A DNA stretch of 64,000 bases from the NCBI GenBank assembly GCA_963716245.1, contig OY970300.1:1736001-1800000 (forward strand). The letters run 5' to 3'. The stretch's first letter is position 1, and every line of letters starts with the position of its first letter. The position numbers and the translations under genes were made by a program. This document shows, in pieces, positions 15,468 through 24,425 of this stretch. The notes beneath the pieces are model-generated. The model did no database searches. It was not told the origin of the DNA and worked only from the letters and a program-made list of their open reading frames with translations. Source of the stretch: VRUE01 sp963716245 (GTDB lineage Bacteria > Actinomycetota > Thermoleophilia > Solirubrobacterales > 70-9).

Positions 15468-17237
15468 ATGCAGACCTTTCGGCGCCTGCTGAGGTTCCTG
15501 CGGCCCTATCGCCCTCAGCTATGGGGCTCGCTCGTCTTTGCGTGGGCGGCGATGGGGATGACGGTGCTGATCCCGTGGCTGATCGGGCGAGCCGTCAACG
15601 CGATCGAGGCGGGCGAGCGGCCCGACCTGCTGCCACTCGCCGTGGCGGTCGTCGTCGCGGGAATCCTGCGACTGGGACTGACGATGGTCCGGCGGGTCGT
15701 CGCCGGCCGGGTCTCGCTGGCGGTCGAGTTCGACCTCCGCGAGCGCTTCTACGCGCACCTGCAGCGGCTCGAGCTGGGGTTCTTCGACAGCCAGCAGACC
15801 GGGCAGCTGATGTCGCGTGCGACGGTCGATTTGCAGTCGATTCGCTTCTTCCTCGGCTACGGCCTGATCTTCATCACCCAGAACCTGCTGACGATCACGC
15901 TCGCCGGCGCGGTGATGTTCGCGATCGAGCCGTGGCTGGCGCTGCTCGCGCTGGCCCCCGCCCCGCTCGTCGTCTACACCGCCTCCCGCTACAACCGCCT
16001 CTCGCGGCCGGCCGTCCAGGAGGTGCAGCAGCGTCTTGCCGAGCTGACCGCCGAGGCGGAGGAGAGCGTCTCCGGCGTGCGCATCGTCAAGGCCTTCGCC
16101 CGTGAGGAGCACCAGCTGCGCCGCTTCCGGCACGCGGTCGGCCGGGTCTTCGACCAGAGCATCTACTCGACCCGCCTGCAGGCGTTCTTCTCGCCGCTGC
16201 TCGGCCTCCTGCCCCAGCTCGGGATCGCGCTGGCGCTGCTGATCGGCGGGCGCCAGGTGATCGCCGGCGACCTCAGCCTCGGCGACTTCACCGCCTTCTA
16301 CACCTACCTGGCGATGCTGGCGGCGCCGATGCGGATGCTCGGCATGGCGATGGGCATGGCGCAGCGGGCGATCGCCTCGGGGAACCGGCTGTTCGAAATC
16401 CTCGACCGCGAGCCGCAGATCGAGAGCCCGGCCGGAGCCCCGCCCCTGCCCCCCGGCGGCGGCCGGGTCGAGCTGCGCGGCGTGACCCTGCGCTACGACG
16501 GCGCCGGCCCCGCCCTGAGCGAGGTCGACCTCGCGGTCGATCCGGGGCGCACGGTCGCCCTAGTCGGGCCGTCCGGCTCCGGGAAGACGAGCCTCGCGGC
16601 GCTGATCGGGCGGCTCTACGACCCGAGCGAGGGGGCGGTCCTGATCGACGGCGCCGACGTTCGCGGGGTCGACCTCGCCTCGCTGCGCTCGCAGGTCGCG
16701 TTCGTAGGCGACGAGAGCTTCCTGTTCAGCGCCAGCGTCGCCGAGAACATCGCCTACGCCGAACCCGCGGCCGATCGCGAGGCGATCGAAGCGGCTGCGC
16801 GCCGGGCGCAGGCGGACGGGTTCATCCGCGAGCTGCCCGACGGCTACGAGACGCCGGTCGGCCAGCGCGGCTGGACGCTCTCGGGCGGCCAGCGGCAGCG
16901 GATCGCGATCGCGCGGGCGCTGCTCGCCGACCCGCGGGTCCTGATCCTCGACGACGCCACCTCCTCGGTCGACGCGCGGACCGAGGCAGCGATCAAGGCC
17001 GGCCTGCGCGAGGCGATGGCCGGCCGCACGACCTTCATCGTCGCGCACCGCCTCTCGACGATCTCGCTGGCCGACGAGGTGGTTGTGATGGACGCGGGCC
17101 GGATAGTCGACCGCGGCTCCCACGAGGAGCTGCTCGAGGGCTGCGGGTTCTACCGGGAGATCGCCGAGCACGGCCTCGCCGACTCGGTCTTCCTGCAGCG
17201 CGACCTCGAGCAGCGCGAGGAGCTGGCCAGGCTGTGA
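15468..17237 (+). CDS. ABC exporter half-transporter, subunit with degenerate ATPase site
   Basis: 589 aa: a six-helix type IV exporter membrane domain (about 15-305) fused to an ATPase domain (about 325-575). Walker A is VGPSGSGKTS (about 366), the signature is a canonical LSGGQRQR (about 469), and Walker B reads LILDDATSSVD with Asp where the catalytic Glu belongs. The H-loop His is in IVAHRLSTIS. It forms an operon with the next gene (GTGA overlap) and is expected to heterodimerise with it, as in TM287/288 or LmrCD. Substrate unknown; drug or lipid export is usual for the family. Confidence 0.93.
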   Translation: MQTFRRLLRFLRPYRPQLWGSLVFAWAAMGMTVLIPWLIGRAVNAIEAGERPDLLPLAVAVVVAGILRLGLTMVRRVVAGRVSLAVEFDLRERFYAHLQRLELGFFDSQQTGQLMSRATVDLQSIRFFLGYGLIFITQNLLTITLAGAVMFAIEPWLALLALAPAPLVVYTASRYNRLSRPAVQEVQQRLAELTAEAEESVSGVRIVKAFAREEHQLRRFRHAVGRVFDQSIYSTRLQAFFSPLLGLLPQLGIALALLIGGRQVIAGDLSLGDFTAFYTYLAMLAAPMRMLGMAMGMAQRAIASGNRLFEILDREPQIESPAGAPPLPPGGGRVELRGVTLRYDGAGPALSEVDLAVDPGRTVALVGPSGSGKTSLAALIGRLYDPSEGAVLIDGADVRGVDLASLRSQVAFVGDESFLFSASVAENIAYAEPAADREAIEAAARRAQADGFIRELPDGYETPVGQRGWTLSGGQRQRIAIARALLADPRVLILDDATSSVDARTEAAIKAGLREAMAGRTTFIVAHRLSTISLADEVVVMDAGRIVDRGSHEELLEGCGFYREIAEHGLADSVFLQRDLEQREELARL

Positions 17238-19075
17238 GTCGGCTCCGCGACGTCTGGCTGCTCTTCTCCTCGCTCTGGCGGATCCTCCGCGGCCAGGACC
17301 AGCGCGGCCGCAAGCTGCGCTGGATGGCCGGCCTGCTGAGGCCCTACCGCGGGCGCGTCGCGCTGACCGTCGTCGCGATCCTGGCCGCGACCGGGGCCGG
17401 CCTCGCCCCTCCCTACCTCGCCGGTCAGGCGATCGACGCGGGCATCCTCCCGGGCGACACGACCGCCCTGACCTGGATCGTCGTCGCCTTCGTCGGCGTC
17501 GCCGTCGTCTACGCCGCCGCCACCTTCGCGCAGACCTACCTGGTCGGCTGGGTGGGCACCCGCGCCCTCCAGGACCTGCGCGAGCGCGTCTTCTCGCACC
17601 TGCAGACGATGTCGATCGGCTTCTTCACCCGGCGCAGCCCCGGCGTGCTGATCAGCCGCATGACCAACGACATCGAGGCGCTCAACCAGCTCGTCACCAG
17701 CGGTGTGGTGACCCTCCTCTCGAGCAGCCTGACGCTGGTCGGGGTGGTCGTGATCCTGCTCCTCCTCGATCTCCAGCTCGCCCTCGTCACCTTCCTCACC
17801 TTCCCGCTCCTCGCTGTGGCCAGCGTCGTCTTCCGGGTCGTCTCACACGGCGCCTACCGGGCGACCCGCGAGCGGATCGCCGCGGTCACCGCCTACCTGC
17901 AGGAGACCCTGAGCGGGGTCCGGGTCGTGCGCAGCTTTGGCCAGGAGCCCCGCCACCGGGCGGCGATGACCGAGCTGAACGAGGCCAACCGCGAGGCGAA
18001 CATGAAGACGGTCTACCTCAACGCCTCCTACTTCCCCGCGGTCGAGCTGCTCTCCGCCGTCGCGACCGCGGCGATCATCCTCTACGGCGGCGCGCAGGCG
18101 ATCGACGGCGCGATCCAGATCGGCGTGATCGTCGCCTTCATCGGATACCTGCAGGTCTTCTTCGACCCGATCCAGCAGCTCTCGCAGCTGTACACCACCT
18201 ACCAGCAGGGGATGGCGGCGCTCGACAAGGTCTTCGACCTGCTCGACACCGAGCCCGACATGGTCGACGCACCGGGGGCCGTCGACCCGGGCGAGCTGCG
18301 CGGCGAGATCGAGATGGACGGCGTCTGGTTCTCCTACGGGGGCGACCCCACGGCCGACGCGGGAAGCTCGGAGAGCGAGGCCTCCGACTGGGCGCTGCAG
18401 GCGATCGACCTCCACGTGCCGCCGGGCCAGACGCTCGCGCTGGTCGGCGCCACCGGGGCCGGCAAGTCGACGCTGGCGAAGCTGGTTGCGCGCTTCTACG
18501 ACCCACAGCGCGGTCGCGTCCTGGTCGACGGCCACGACCTGCGCGAGCTGCGCCAGCAGGGCCTGCGACGGCAGCTCGGCATCGTCCCGCAGGAGGGCTT
18601 CCTCTTCTCGGGCAGCATCCGCGAGAACATCGCCTTCGGCCGACCCGAGGCGACCCTGGAGGAGATCGAGGCGGCCGCGGCCGCGGTCGGGGCGACGGCG
18701 TTCGTCGAAGCGCTGCCGGAGGGAATCGAGACCGAAGTCGGCGAGCGCGGGGTCCAGCTCTCCGCCGGACAGAGGCAGCTGGTCGCCTTCGCGCGGGCCC
18801 TCCTCGCCGAGCCGCGGATCCTGATCCTCGACGAGGCGACCTCGAACGTCGACGTGCGAACGGAGCGGACGATCGAGCGCGGCCTGGAGCGCCTCCTGGC
18901 CGGGCGCACCGCGATCGTCATCGCCCACCGCCTCTCGACTATCCGCCGCGCCGGCAAGATCGTCGTCCTCGAGGGAGGCCGCATCGCCGAGGCCGGCACC
19001 CACGACGAGCTGATCGATGCGAACGGCCCCTACGCCCGCCTCTACGGTGCGTGGCGCGACTCCTCGGCGGCCTGA
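17234..19075 (+). CDS. ABC exporter half-transporter, subunit with catalytic Glu
   Basis: 613 aa partner of the preceding subunit. The membrane domain spans about 35-330 and the ATPase domain about 350-605. Walker A is VGATGAGKST (about 402), Walker B is LILDEATSNVD with the catalytic Glu (about 533), and the H-loop is IVIAHRLSTIR. Its signature is LSAGQRQ, deviating from LSGGQ. Together with the Asp in the partner's Walker B this places both departures in the same composite site, as expected of a heterodimer with one working site. The GTG start overlaps the previous stop by 4 bp. The 3' end lies in a 21-bp tandem duplication. Confidence 0.93.
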   Translation: MSRLRDVWLLFSSLWRILRGQDQRGRKLRWMAGLLRPYRGRVALTVVAILAATGAGLAPPYLAGQAIDAGILPGDTTALTWIVVAFVGVAVVYAAATFAQTYLVGWVGTRALQDLRERVFSHLQTMSIGFFTRRSPGVLISRMTNDIEALNQLVTSGVVTLLSSSLTLVGVVVILLLLDLQLALVTFLTFPLLAVASVVFRVVSHGAYRATRERIAAVTAYLQETLSGVRVVRSFGQEPRHRAAMTELNEANREANMKTVYLNASYFPAVELLSAVATAAIILYGGAQAIDGAIQIGVIVAFIGYLQVFFDPIQQLSQLYTTYQQGMAALDKVFDLLDTEPDMVDAPGAVDPGELRGEIEMDGVWFSYGGDPTADAGSSESEASDWALQAIDLHVPPGQTLALVGATGAGKSTLAKLVARFYDPQRGRVLVDGHDLRELRQQGLRRQLGIVPQEGFLFSGSIRENIAFGRPEATLEEIEAAAAAVGATAFVEALPEGIETEVGERGVQLSAGQRQLVAFARALLAEPRILILDEATSNVDVRTERTIERGLERLLAGRTAIVIAHRLSTIRRAGKIVVLEGGRIAEAGTHDELIDANGPYARLYGAWRDSSAA

Positions 19076-19099
19076 GCGGACTCCTCGGCGGCCTGAGCG
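19058..19099. repeat. perfect tandem repeat, 2 x 21 bp
   Basis: GACTCCTCGGCGGCCTGAGCG occurs at 19058-19078 and again at 19079-19099. The first copy holds the last codons and stop of the ABC gene; the second is just beyond it and abuts the stop of the convergent lipoprotein gene at 19101. The unit is a multiple of three and each copy repeats the in-frame TGA. Confidence 0.95.
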
Positions 19100-19100
19100 C

Positions 19101-19823
19101 TCAGCCGGGGCCTACGCCGCCGGACGACCCGCCGCCGCCGGCTTCGCCGCCGCCTTCGGTCCCGCCGCCGGCTTCGGCGCCGCCGCCTTCGTCTGAGCCG
19201 GCGCCGCCGGTTTCGGGCGCGACTTCTTCTTCGACTTCCGGCGCCACTTCCGCTTCTTCTTCTTCGACGCCTTCTTCAAGCGATTCGGCTTCTTCGGATT
19301 CGACCGGGGCGTCGGGCGAGCCGGACGCGGGAGCGCTCGGACCCTCGCCGCACTGCTCGAAGCCGTAGGCCGTCGCGGCCGACTGGAAGGCAGAGAGCGC
19401 CGAGGAGGCTTCGGCTTCGGCCGCCGCGAGGCCTTCTTCTTCGCCTCGCTCGGCGGCGAGGTCCACGTCGCTCTCGGCCTGAGCGAGCTCTTCGCCGGCC
19501 GCGACGAACTCGCTGTAGCCGGCGGTGTCGTCGCTGGGTTTGCCGAGATCCTTCAGCCGCTCGACCATGCCTCCGTACAGCTCGGCGGCCTGCGCGGCAC
19601 CGCCATCCGCTTCGGTCGCGGCAAGCGTGCCCACCGCAGCGTTGACCTCGGCGCAGATCGCATCCCCCTGCGCGATCAGCTCCTCCTTGGAGAGCGCAGC
19701 GGGTTCTTCGATCGGGGGCGGTGCCGAGGCCTCGGTCGTATCCCCGTCGTCCCCGCCCCCGCAGCCGGCGATCGCCAGGGCGCTGAGCGCGACCGCCCCT
19801 ACGTGGAATGACAGCCTTCTCAT
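19101..19823 (-). CDS. lipoprotein with acidic and glycine-rich tail
   Basis: 240 aa. The signal peptide ends in a lipobox (LAIAGC, Cys near residue 19), so it is predicted to be anchored on the outer face of the membrane. A helical domain follows (about 40-155, opening ALSKEELIAQGDAICAEVN, with two later Cys-free helices and a terminal EQCGEG), then a tail of Glu/Ala repeats and finally Gly/Glu runs. The helical domain resembles small actinobacterial lipoproteins of unknown role. The ATG at 19823 is supported by TAGCTT 8 nt upstream; a longer open frame upstream lacks any signal sequence. Confidence 0.75.
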   Translation of the reverse strand: MRRLSFHVGAVALSALAIAGCGGGDDGDTTEASAPPPIEEPAALSKEELIAQGDAICAEVNAAVGTLAATEADGGAAQAAELYGGMVERLKDLGKPSDDTAGYSEFVAAGEELAQAESDVDLAAERGEEEGLAAAEAEASSALSAFQSAATAYGFEQCGEGPSAPASGSPDAPVESEEAESLEEGVEEEEAEVAPEVEEEVAPETGGAGSDEGGGAEAGGGTEGGGEAGGGGSSGGVGPG

Positions 19824-19831
19824 CGGGGGCG

Positions 19832-19837
19832 AAGCTA
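19832..19837 (-). promoter_or_regulatory. -10 element, leaderless promoter of the lipoprotein gene
   Basis: TAGCTT on the minus strand, 8 nt before the ATG at 19823. Confidence 0.5.
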
Positions 19838-19913
19838 GCAAAGGCCCTAGACACGCTCGGGTGGCGCCTTGCAGGGAGAACCGCCGCCATCGTGCCCGGG
19901 ACGGTCCTTCGAA

Positions 19914-19985
19914 CTGCGCCCCAGGGACTCGAACCCCGAAATCCAGCTCCAGAGGCTGGCGTGTTGCCAATTACACCAGGGCGCA
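19914..19985 (-). tRNA. tRNA-Gln (CTG anticodon)
   Basis: 72 nt cloverleaf on the minus strand. The acceptor stem is TGCGCCC/GGGCGCA (a U-A first pair is typical of tRNA-Gln), the D-stem is GTGT/ACAC, the anticodon stem is CCAGC/GCTGG with loop CTCTGGA (anticodon CTG), and the T-arm is CGGGG-TTCGAGT-CCCTG. The discriminator is G at 19914; CCA is not encoded. Confidence 0.94.
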
Positions 19986-20030
19986 ACGACTGACTGAAGG
20001 GGAGGATATCCGCTGGCCGCGTCTTGGCCG

Positions 20031-21263
20031 CTAGACGATTGCGGCAAGAGCGGATTCGGTGTCCGCAATCTGCTGCTTCGCCCCGGAGACGTCGACGCCG
20101 TCGGCGAGCATCCGCCGTGCCTCGGCGAGGTCTTCGGAGCGGCCGACGCTGAGGGCGCCCGCGACGCGACCGCCCTTGAGGTACCAGACCGAGAACTCGG
20201 CCGAGTCGGGGTCGCCGCGCCAGACCTCCTCGTCCCACTCATAGGCGGGGCCGACGTACTCGAGGCTCGCCCAGTCGGCCAAGTCGCTGAAGAAGTACGG
20301 GACGACGTCGTAGTCGCGCGCCTCGCCGACCATGTTGCGCGCCGCGTGCAGGCCCTGCTGCATCGCCACGTCCCAGTGCTCGACCCGCAGCCGCCTCCCG
20401 TGCACGACGCTGTCGTAGGAGCAGCAGTCGCCGGCCGCGTAGATGCCCTCGGCCGAGGTCCGCAGGGTCGAGTCGCAGACGATGCCGTTGTCGACCTCCA
20501 GCCCAGCGCGCTCCGCGAGCATCGTGTCCGCCCGCACCCCGGCGCCAACCACGACCGCGTCGCACTCGATCGCCCGACCGCTCTTGGTCAGCACCGCCCT
20601 GACCCGCCCGTCGCCCTCGAACGCCTCGAGCTCCTCGCCGCCGTGGACCGCGACGCCGCGCTCTTCCAGCCTCTCCTGGAACCAGCGCCCCGCGTTCTCA
20701 CCGAAGGTCCGCGAGAGCGCCACCTCCTCGATCATCACGATCGTGCACCTGACGCCCTTCGCCGCCAGCGAGGCGGCGACCTCGGTGCCGATGTAGCTGC
20801 CGCCGATAAGGACGACGTGCTCGGCCGCCTCGGCCTCTGCCCGGATCGCGTCGGAGTTGCCGAAGGCACGCAGGTAGTGGACGCCCTCGTTGCCCGCACC
20901 CTCGACGCGGAGGATGTTGACCATCGCGCCGGTGGCGAGCAGGGCCCTGCCGAAGGCGACCTCCTCGCCGCCCTGCAGCTTCGCCGTCCGCGCCGCGGGG
21001 TCGAGCGACATGACGTTGGTCCCGGCCCGCAGCTCGACGCCGTTCTCCTCGTACCAGCCGGCCGGGTTGACGTACGCGTCCGCGCGCTCGGCCTCGCCGC
21101 GCAGGTAGTCCTTCGAGAGCGGCGGGCGTTCGTAGGGCGGCTCCGGCTCCCGGCCGACCAGCAGGATCGAGCCCCCGGCGCCTTGGCGGCGCAGCTCCGC
21201 GGCGCAGTGGGCGGACGCCATGCCCCCGCCGACCAGCAGGAAGTCGACCTCGCGGTCGGGCAC
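20031..21263 (-). CDS. FAD/NAD(P)-dependent oxidoreductase (ferredoxin-reductase / AIF-like)
   Basis: 410 aa. The first FAD-binding motif is VGGGMASAHCAAEL at the N-terminus (residues about 11-24), then ERPPLSKDYL, the NAD-binding motif VLIGGSYIGTEVAASL (about 150), and the second FAD motif GIYAAGDCCSY (about 275). The order matches ferredoxin/rubredoxin/putidaredoxin reductases and AIF. There are no redox-active cysteine pairs of the disulfide-reductase type. It is the last gene of a seven-gene run, 3 bp after a TrkA gene. Electron acceptor unknown. Confidence 0.88.
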   Translation of the reverse strand: MPDREVDFLLVGGGMASAHCAAELRRQGAGGSILLVGREPEPPYERPPLSKDYLRGEAERADAYVNPAGWYEENGVELRAGTNVMSLDPAARTAKLQGGEEVAFGRALLATGAMVNILRVEGAGNEGVHYLRAFGNSDAIRAEAEAAEHVVLIGGSYIGTEVAASLAAKGVRCTIVMIEEVALSRTFGENAGRWFQERLEERGVAVHGGEELEAFEGDGRVRAVLTKSGRAIECDAVVVGAGVRADTMLAERAGLEVDNGIVCDSTLRTSAEGIYAAGDCCSYDSVVHGRRLRVEHWDVAMQQGLHAARNMVGEARDYDVVPYFFSDLADWASLEYVGPAYEWDEEVWRGDPDSAEFSVWYLKGGRVAGALSVGRSEDLAEARRMLADGVDVSGAKQQIADTESALAAIV

Positions 21264-21266
21264 CGC

Positions 21267-21947
21267 TCAGCCCGCCCCGTTGCCCCCGGCGGCCGGCCCG
21301 AACAGCTCCTTCAGGTCCTCCTCGCGGCCGGGGTCGAGCACGGCGAGCACCTCGTCGCCGGCTTGCAGGACGGTGTCGGGCCCGGGCACGAAGCCCTTCC
21401 CTTCGCGCAGCACCGAGATCAGCAGGCTGCCGTCGGGCATCGCCAGGTCGCCGACGCGCGCGCCGGTCACCCGGGAGTCCTTGCCGAGCAGCATCTCGAT
21501 GATCTCCAGCTGCTCCTCCTGGAGGTCGAGCAGGTGGACGAGCCCGTACTCGGGCACCTCGTGCTCGAGCAGGCGCAGGATCAGGTCGGTCGCCGAGACC
21601 GACGGTTTGATGCCGAGCAGGTCGAAGTGGGGGCGGTTGCGCGGGTTGTTGACCCGGGCGATGATCCGCTCGACGTCGTACTTCTCGCGGGCGACCTGGC
21701 AGATCAGCATGTTGTCCTCGTCGTCGCCGGTCACCGCGATCACCATCTCGGCGCGCTGGATGCCGGCGCGCTCGAGCACCCACAGCTCCGAGGCGTCGCC
21801 GTAGACGATGTTGTGCTCGAGCTCCTGCTCGACGGTCAGGTAGCGCCGCCGGTTGCTCTCGATCACCGTCACCTCGTGGTTCTTTTCGAGCAGCTCGCGG
21901 GCGAGGTTCCAGCCCACCTTCCCCGCTCCGACGATGATGATGTACAC
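21267..21947 (-). CDS. TrkA-type K+ channel/transporter regulator (RCK_N + RCK_C)
   Basis: 226 aa. It begins with a Rossmann motif (YIIIVGAGKVGWNLARELL) that binds NAD(H) or ATP, with the acidic end of beta-2 in VTVIESNRRR. The C-terminal RCK_C domain (about 140-220) contains RVTGARVGDLAMPDGSLL and AGDEVLAVLDP. Such proteins gate a membrane K+ transporter. The GTG at 21947 matches the family start (VYIIIVG); a longer frame upstream is low-complexity. It follows a second TrkA by 14 bp. Confidence 0.9.
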   Translation of the reverse strand: MYIIIVGAGKVGWNLARELLEKNHEVTVIESNRRRYLTVEQELEHNIVYGDASELWVLERAGIQRAEMVIAVTGDDEDNMLICQVAREKYDVERIIARVNNPRNRPHFDLLGIKPSVSATDLILRLLEHEVPEYGLVHLLDLQEEQLEIIEMLLGKDSRVTGARVGDLAMPDGSLLISVLREGKGFVPGPDTVLQAGDEVLAVLDPGREEDLKELFGPAAGGNGAG

Positions 21948-21961
21948 GCGCCGGCCCCGCC

Positions 21962-22429
21962 CTACACCGCTTCGATCGACTCGCCGGGCTTGGCCGCCCC
22001 GCGCGGGGCGCCCTCCCGGACGGCGGTCTCGAGCATGTCGATGGCGACCCGGGTCGGGCAGACGGTGTGCAGCCCCTGCTGCCGGTACCACTCGGCGCGC
22101 AGCGGATCGAGGATGCGGGCGATCACGGTCGGCACGTCGTAGCGGCGCTGGGCGATCTGCGAGATGACGATGTTCGTGTTGTCGCCGTTGGTCGAGGCGA
22201 TGAAGGCGTCCGCCCGCTCGATCCCCGCGGCCTGCAGCGCATCGGTCTCCAGCCCGGTGCCGACGGTGAAGCGGCCCCCGAGGTCCTCCCAGCCCTTGTC
22301 GAGGCCGACCTCGAGCCGCGTGTGCGACTCGGGGTCCTCGTCGAGGCAGGAGACTTCGTGGCCCTCGCGCAGCATCGTGCGGGCAACCGAGGAGCCGACG
22401 CGGCCGCAGCCGACGATCAGGATGAACAT
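21962..22429 (-). CDS. TrkA-type regulator, RCK_N domain only
   Basis: 155 aa: one Rossmann domain (ILIVGCGRVGSSVARTML) and a conserved STNGDNTNIVISQIAQ segment, without the C-terminal RCK_C domain found in the next gene. Paired TrkA proteins occur in actinobacteria (ceoB/ceoC of mycobacteria), where they probably form mixed rings under a K+ transporter. The ATG at 22429 has TAGTAT 7 nt upstream, so the TrkA pair may have its own promoter inside the larger run. Confidence 0.9.
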   Translation of the reverse strand: MFILIVGCGRVGSSVARTMLREGHEVSCLDEDPESHTRLEVGLDKGWEDLGGRFTVGTGLETDALQAAGIERADAFIASTNGDNTNIVISQIAQRRYDVPTVIARILDPLRAEWYRQQGLHTVCPTRVAIDMLETAVREGAPRGAAKPGESIEAV

Positions 22430-22436
22430 AGGCCGG

Positions 22437-22442
22437 ATACTA
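22437..22442 (-). promoter_or_regulatory. -10 element, leaderless promoter of the trkA pair
   Basis: TAGTAT on the minus strand, 7 nt before the ATG at 22429. Confidence 0.6.
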
Positions 22443-22460
22443 GCCGCGCCCGCCGTGGGG

Positions 22461-24425
22461 TCACGATTCCGGAGGGGCGGTCAGGAGGACTTGGCAGGGC
22501 GCCTTCTTCAGCACGTACTCGGTCGCCGCGCCGATCTCGGCCGGCTTCGCGGCGCCGATCCCGCCCAGGGTCGCGCCGCCGCGGATCTTCGTCGGCGGCT
22601 CGCCGCCGATCACGATCGCCTCGGCCTCGCTCAGCCTCGCCGCCTCGACGATGCCGGCCCCCACGTCGCGTGCCCGGATCGTCTCGGTGCTGACCGCCAC
22701 GTCCTCGTACTCCTCGGCGACCTCGCGGGCGCGCCGGAGGGTTCGCTGCGCCTCCTCCTCCCGCCCGGCCGGCAGCTCGGCGTCCAGCGGCAGGGTCAGC
22801 GGCACCTCGACCACGTGGATCAGCGCCAGGCGGGCGCCGTCCAGCTCGGCGTCGCTCTCCTCGCGCTCGGCGGAGGCCAGCCGGCCGGCCGTGGCGACGA
22901 TGTCGTCGTCGAGCTTGGTCCCGAAGACCGGCACGAGGATGCTGCGGTATGCGAGATCGGGGACCTGCTTGGTCAGCGCCCGCTCGGTGACCGAGACGCG
23001 GCGGGTCAGCGAGGTCCCCTCGACCCCCTTGCGGTAGATGACGTAGAAGGCGAGGCCGAACAGCATCCAGCCGCCGCCGACCCAGCGCGCCGTCTCGTGG
23101 AAGGCGAGCACGCTGAGGAAGGCGAGGCCGGTCAGGACGGCGGCGAACAGGGCCGGCACGGGCAGGCGGGCGCCGCGCCACTCCACGTCCCAGGGCACCC
23201 GGAACGGGCGGCGCCGATCGGGGTCGCGCACGCGCAGGCGCAGGATCGAGACGTGGGCGATCGTGATCGCAAGGGTCGCGCCGAAGGCGTAGATGCCGGC
23301 CAGGAGCTTCACGTCGGCTGGCAGCGCGAGGCCGATCGCGATCATCCCCGAGATCACGATCGCGACGTGCGGGGTCGCGTGCCGGGCGTTCAGCTTGCCG
23401 AGCCAGCTCGGGATCTGGCGATTGATCGCCAGCGTGTAGATGTGACGTGAGACGCCGAGCATCGACGTGGTCGTCGCCCAGAAGAGGATCGGCGCGGCGA
23501 CGAGCGCGACGATCCAGCGCATCGCGTCCGACAGCCAGCCGGGCTCGTAGGCCGAGACGACGCCGAGCAGCGGCGCCTCGACGAACTCCCCTCCCAGCGC
23601 CGTCTGCGGACCCTCGGGTCCGGCGATAACGGGCACGGCCATCAGCGCGATCGCCGCCATCCCTGCGTAGGCGAGCGGCACCGCCACGGCGCCGATCGAG
23701 ACGATCCGCCGCAGGTCGCGGCGACGCACGTCGATGTCGGGCGCGAGGTCGGAAGCGGCCTCGATGCCGGCGTAGGCGAGCATCGCCACGACGCCCGCGT
23801 AGGCGGCGTCGGTGAGGCTCGGATCGGTGAACAGGTGGAGCTCGGCCGTCAGGCGCTCGGGATGGAAGACGGCGAGCGCGCCGACGGCGATCACCGCGAG
23901 CTGCAGGGCGATGTCGGCGAGGACCAGGACGACCAGCCAGGCCTGACGGCCGCGCCCCGTGACGTTGAGGACGTTGAGCACGCAGGCGGCGACGATCACG
24001 GCGACCGCCACCCCGATCTCCCAGCCCGGCCGCGAGAGGCCCGAGGCGACGGGCTGCAGGTAGTGCGGCACCGAGATCGCCGCCAGCGCGGCGACGATCA
24101 GGTAGTCGATCAGGATCGCCCAGCCGGCGATGAAGGCGACCAGCTCGTTGAAGGCGTGGCGGGCGAAGCTCGAGGAGCCGCCGCGTTCGCGGAACATCGC
24201 CCCGCCCTCGACGTAGCTGAGCGTCGCCAGGACGAAGAGCAGCCCGGCGGCAAGGAAGATCAGCGGCGTCAGCCCGAGGCCGCGGTCGGCGACGACCCCC
24301 AGCGAGAAGTAGATCGAGAAGCCGACCGCCGAGTAGACGGCGACGAAGAGGCCGGGGACGCCCAGGCCGCGCTCCAGGAGGGGCTCCAGCCTGGAGCGGG
24401 GTGGCCCCCCCTCGCGCCTGTTCAC
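22461..24425 (-). CDS. APC-superfamily permease with C-terminal universal-stress (Usp) domain, copy 2
   Basis: 654 aa. Residues about 25-480 contain twelve or so TM segments, with the helix 1 pattern FVAVYSAVGFSIYFSLG and the block SSSFARHAFNELVAF shared with its neighbour. Residues about 505-654 are a Usp-like domain (YRSILVPVFGTKLDDDIVATAGRLA, later AEAIVIGGEP). The GTG at 24425 overlaps the stop of the 89-aa gene by 4 bp and gives the best N-terminus; ATGs at 24500 and 24524 would add a charged stretch overlapping that gene. Transport of K+ (KimA-like) or amino acids is possible. Confidence 0.85.
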   Translation of the reverse strand: MNRREGGPPRSRLEPLLERGLGVPGLFVAVYSAVGFSIYFSLGVVADRGLGLTPLIFLAAGLLFVLATLSYVEGGAMFRERGGSSSFARHAFNELVAFIAGWAILIDYLIVAALAAISVPHYLQPVASGLSRPGWEIGVAVAVIVAACVLNVLNVTGRGRQAWLVVLVLADIALQLAVIAVGALAVFHPERLTAELHLFTDPSLTDAAYAGVVAMLAYAGIEAASDLAPDIDVRRRDLRRIVSIGAVAVPLAYAGMAAIALMAVPVIAGPEGPQTALGGEFVEAPLLGVVSAYEPGWLSDAMRWIVALVAAPILFWATTTSMLGVSRHIYTLAINRQIPSWLGKLNARHATPHVAIVISGMIAIGLALPADVKLLAGIYAFGATLAITIAHVSILRLRVRDPDRRRPFRVPWDVEWRGARLPVPALFAAVLTGLAFLSVLAFHETARWVGGGWMLFGLAFYVIYRKGVEGTSLTRRVSVTERALTKQVPDLAYRSILVPVFGTKLDDDIVATAGRLASAEREESDAELDGARLALIHVVEVPLTLPLDAELPAGREEEAQRTLRRAREVAEEYEDVAVSTETIRARDVGAGIVEAARLSEAEAIVIGGEPPTKIRGGATLGGIGAAKPAEIGAATEYVLKKAPCQVLLTAPPES

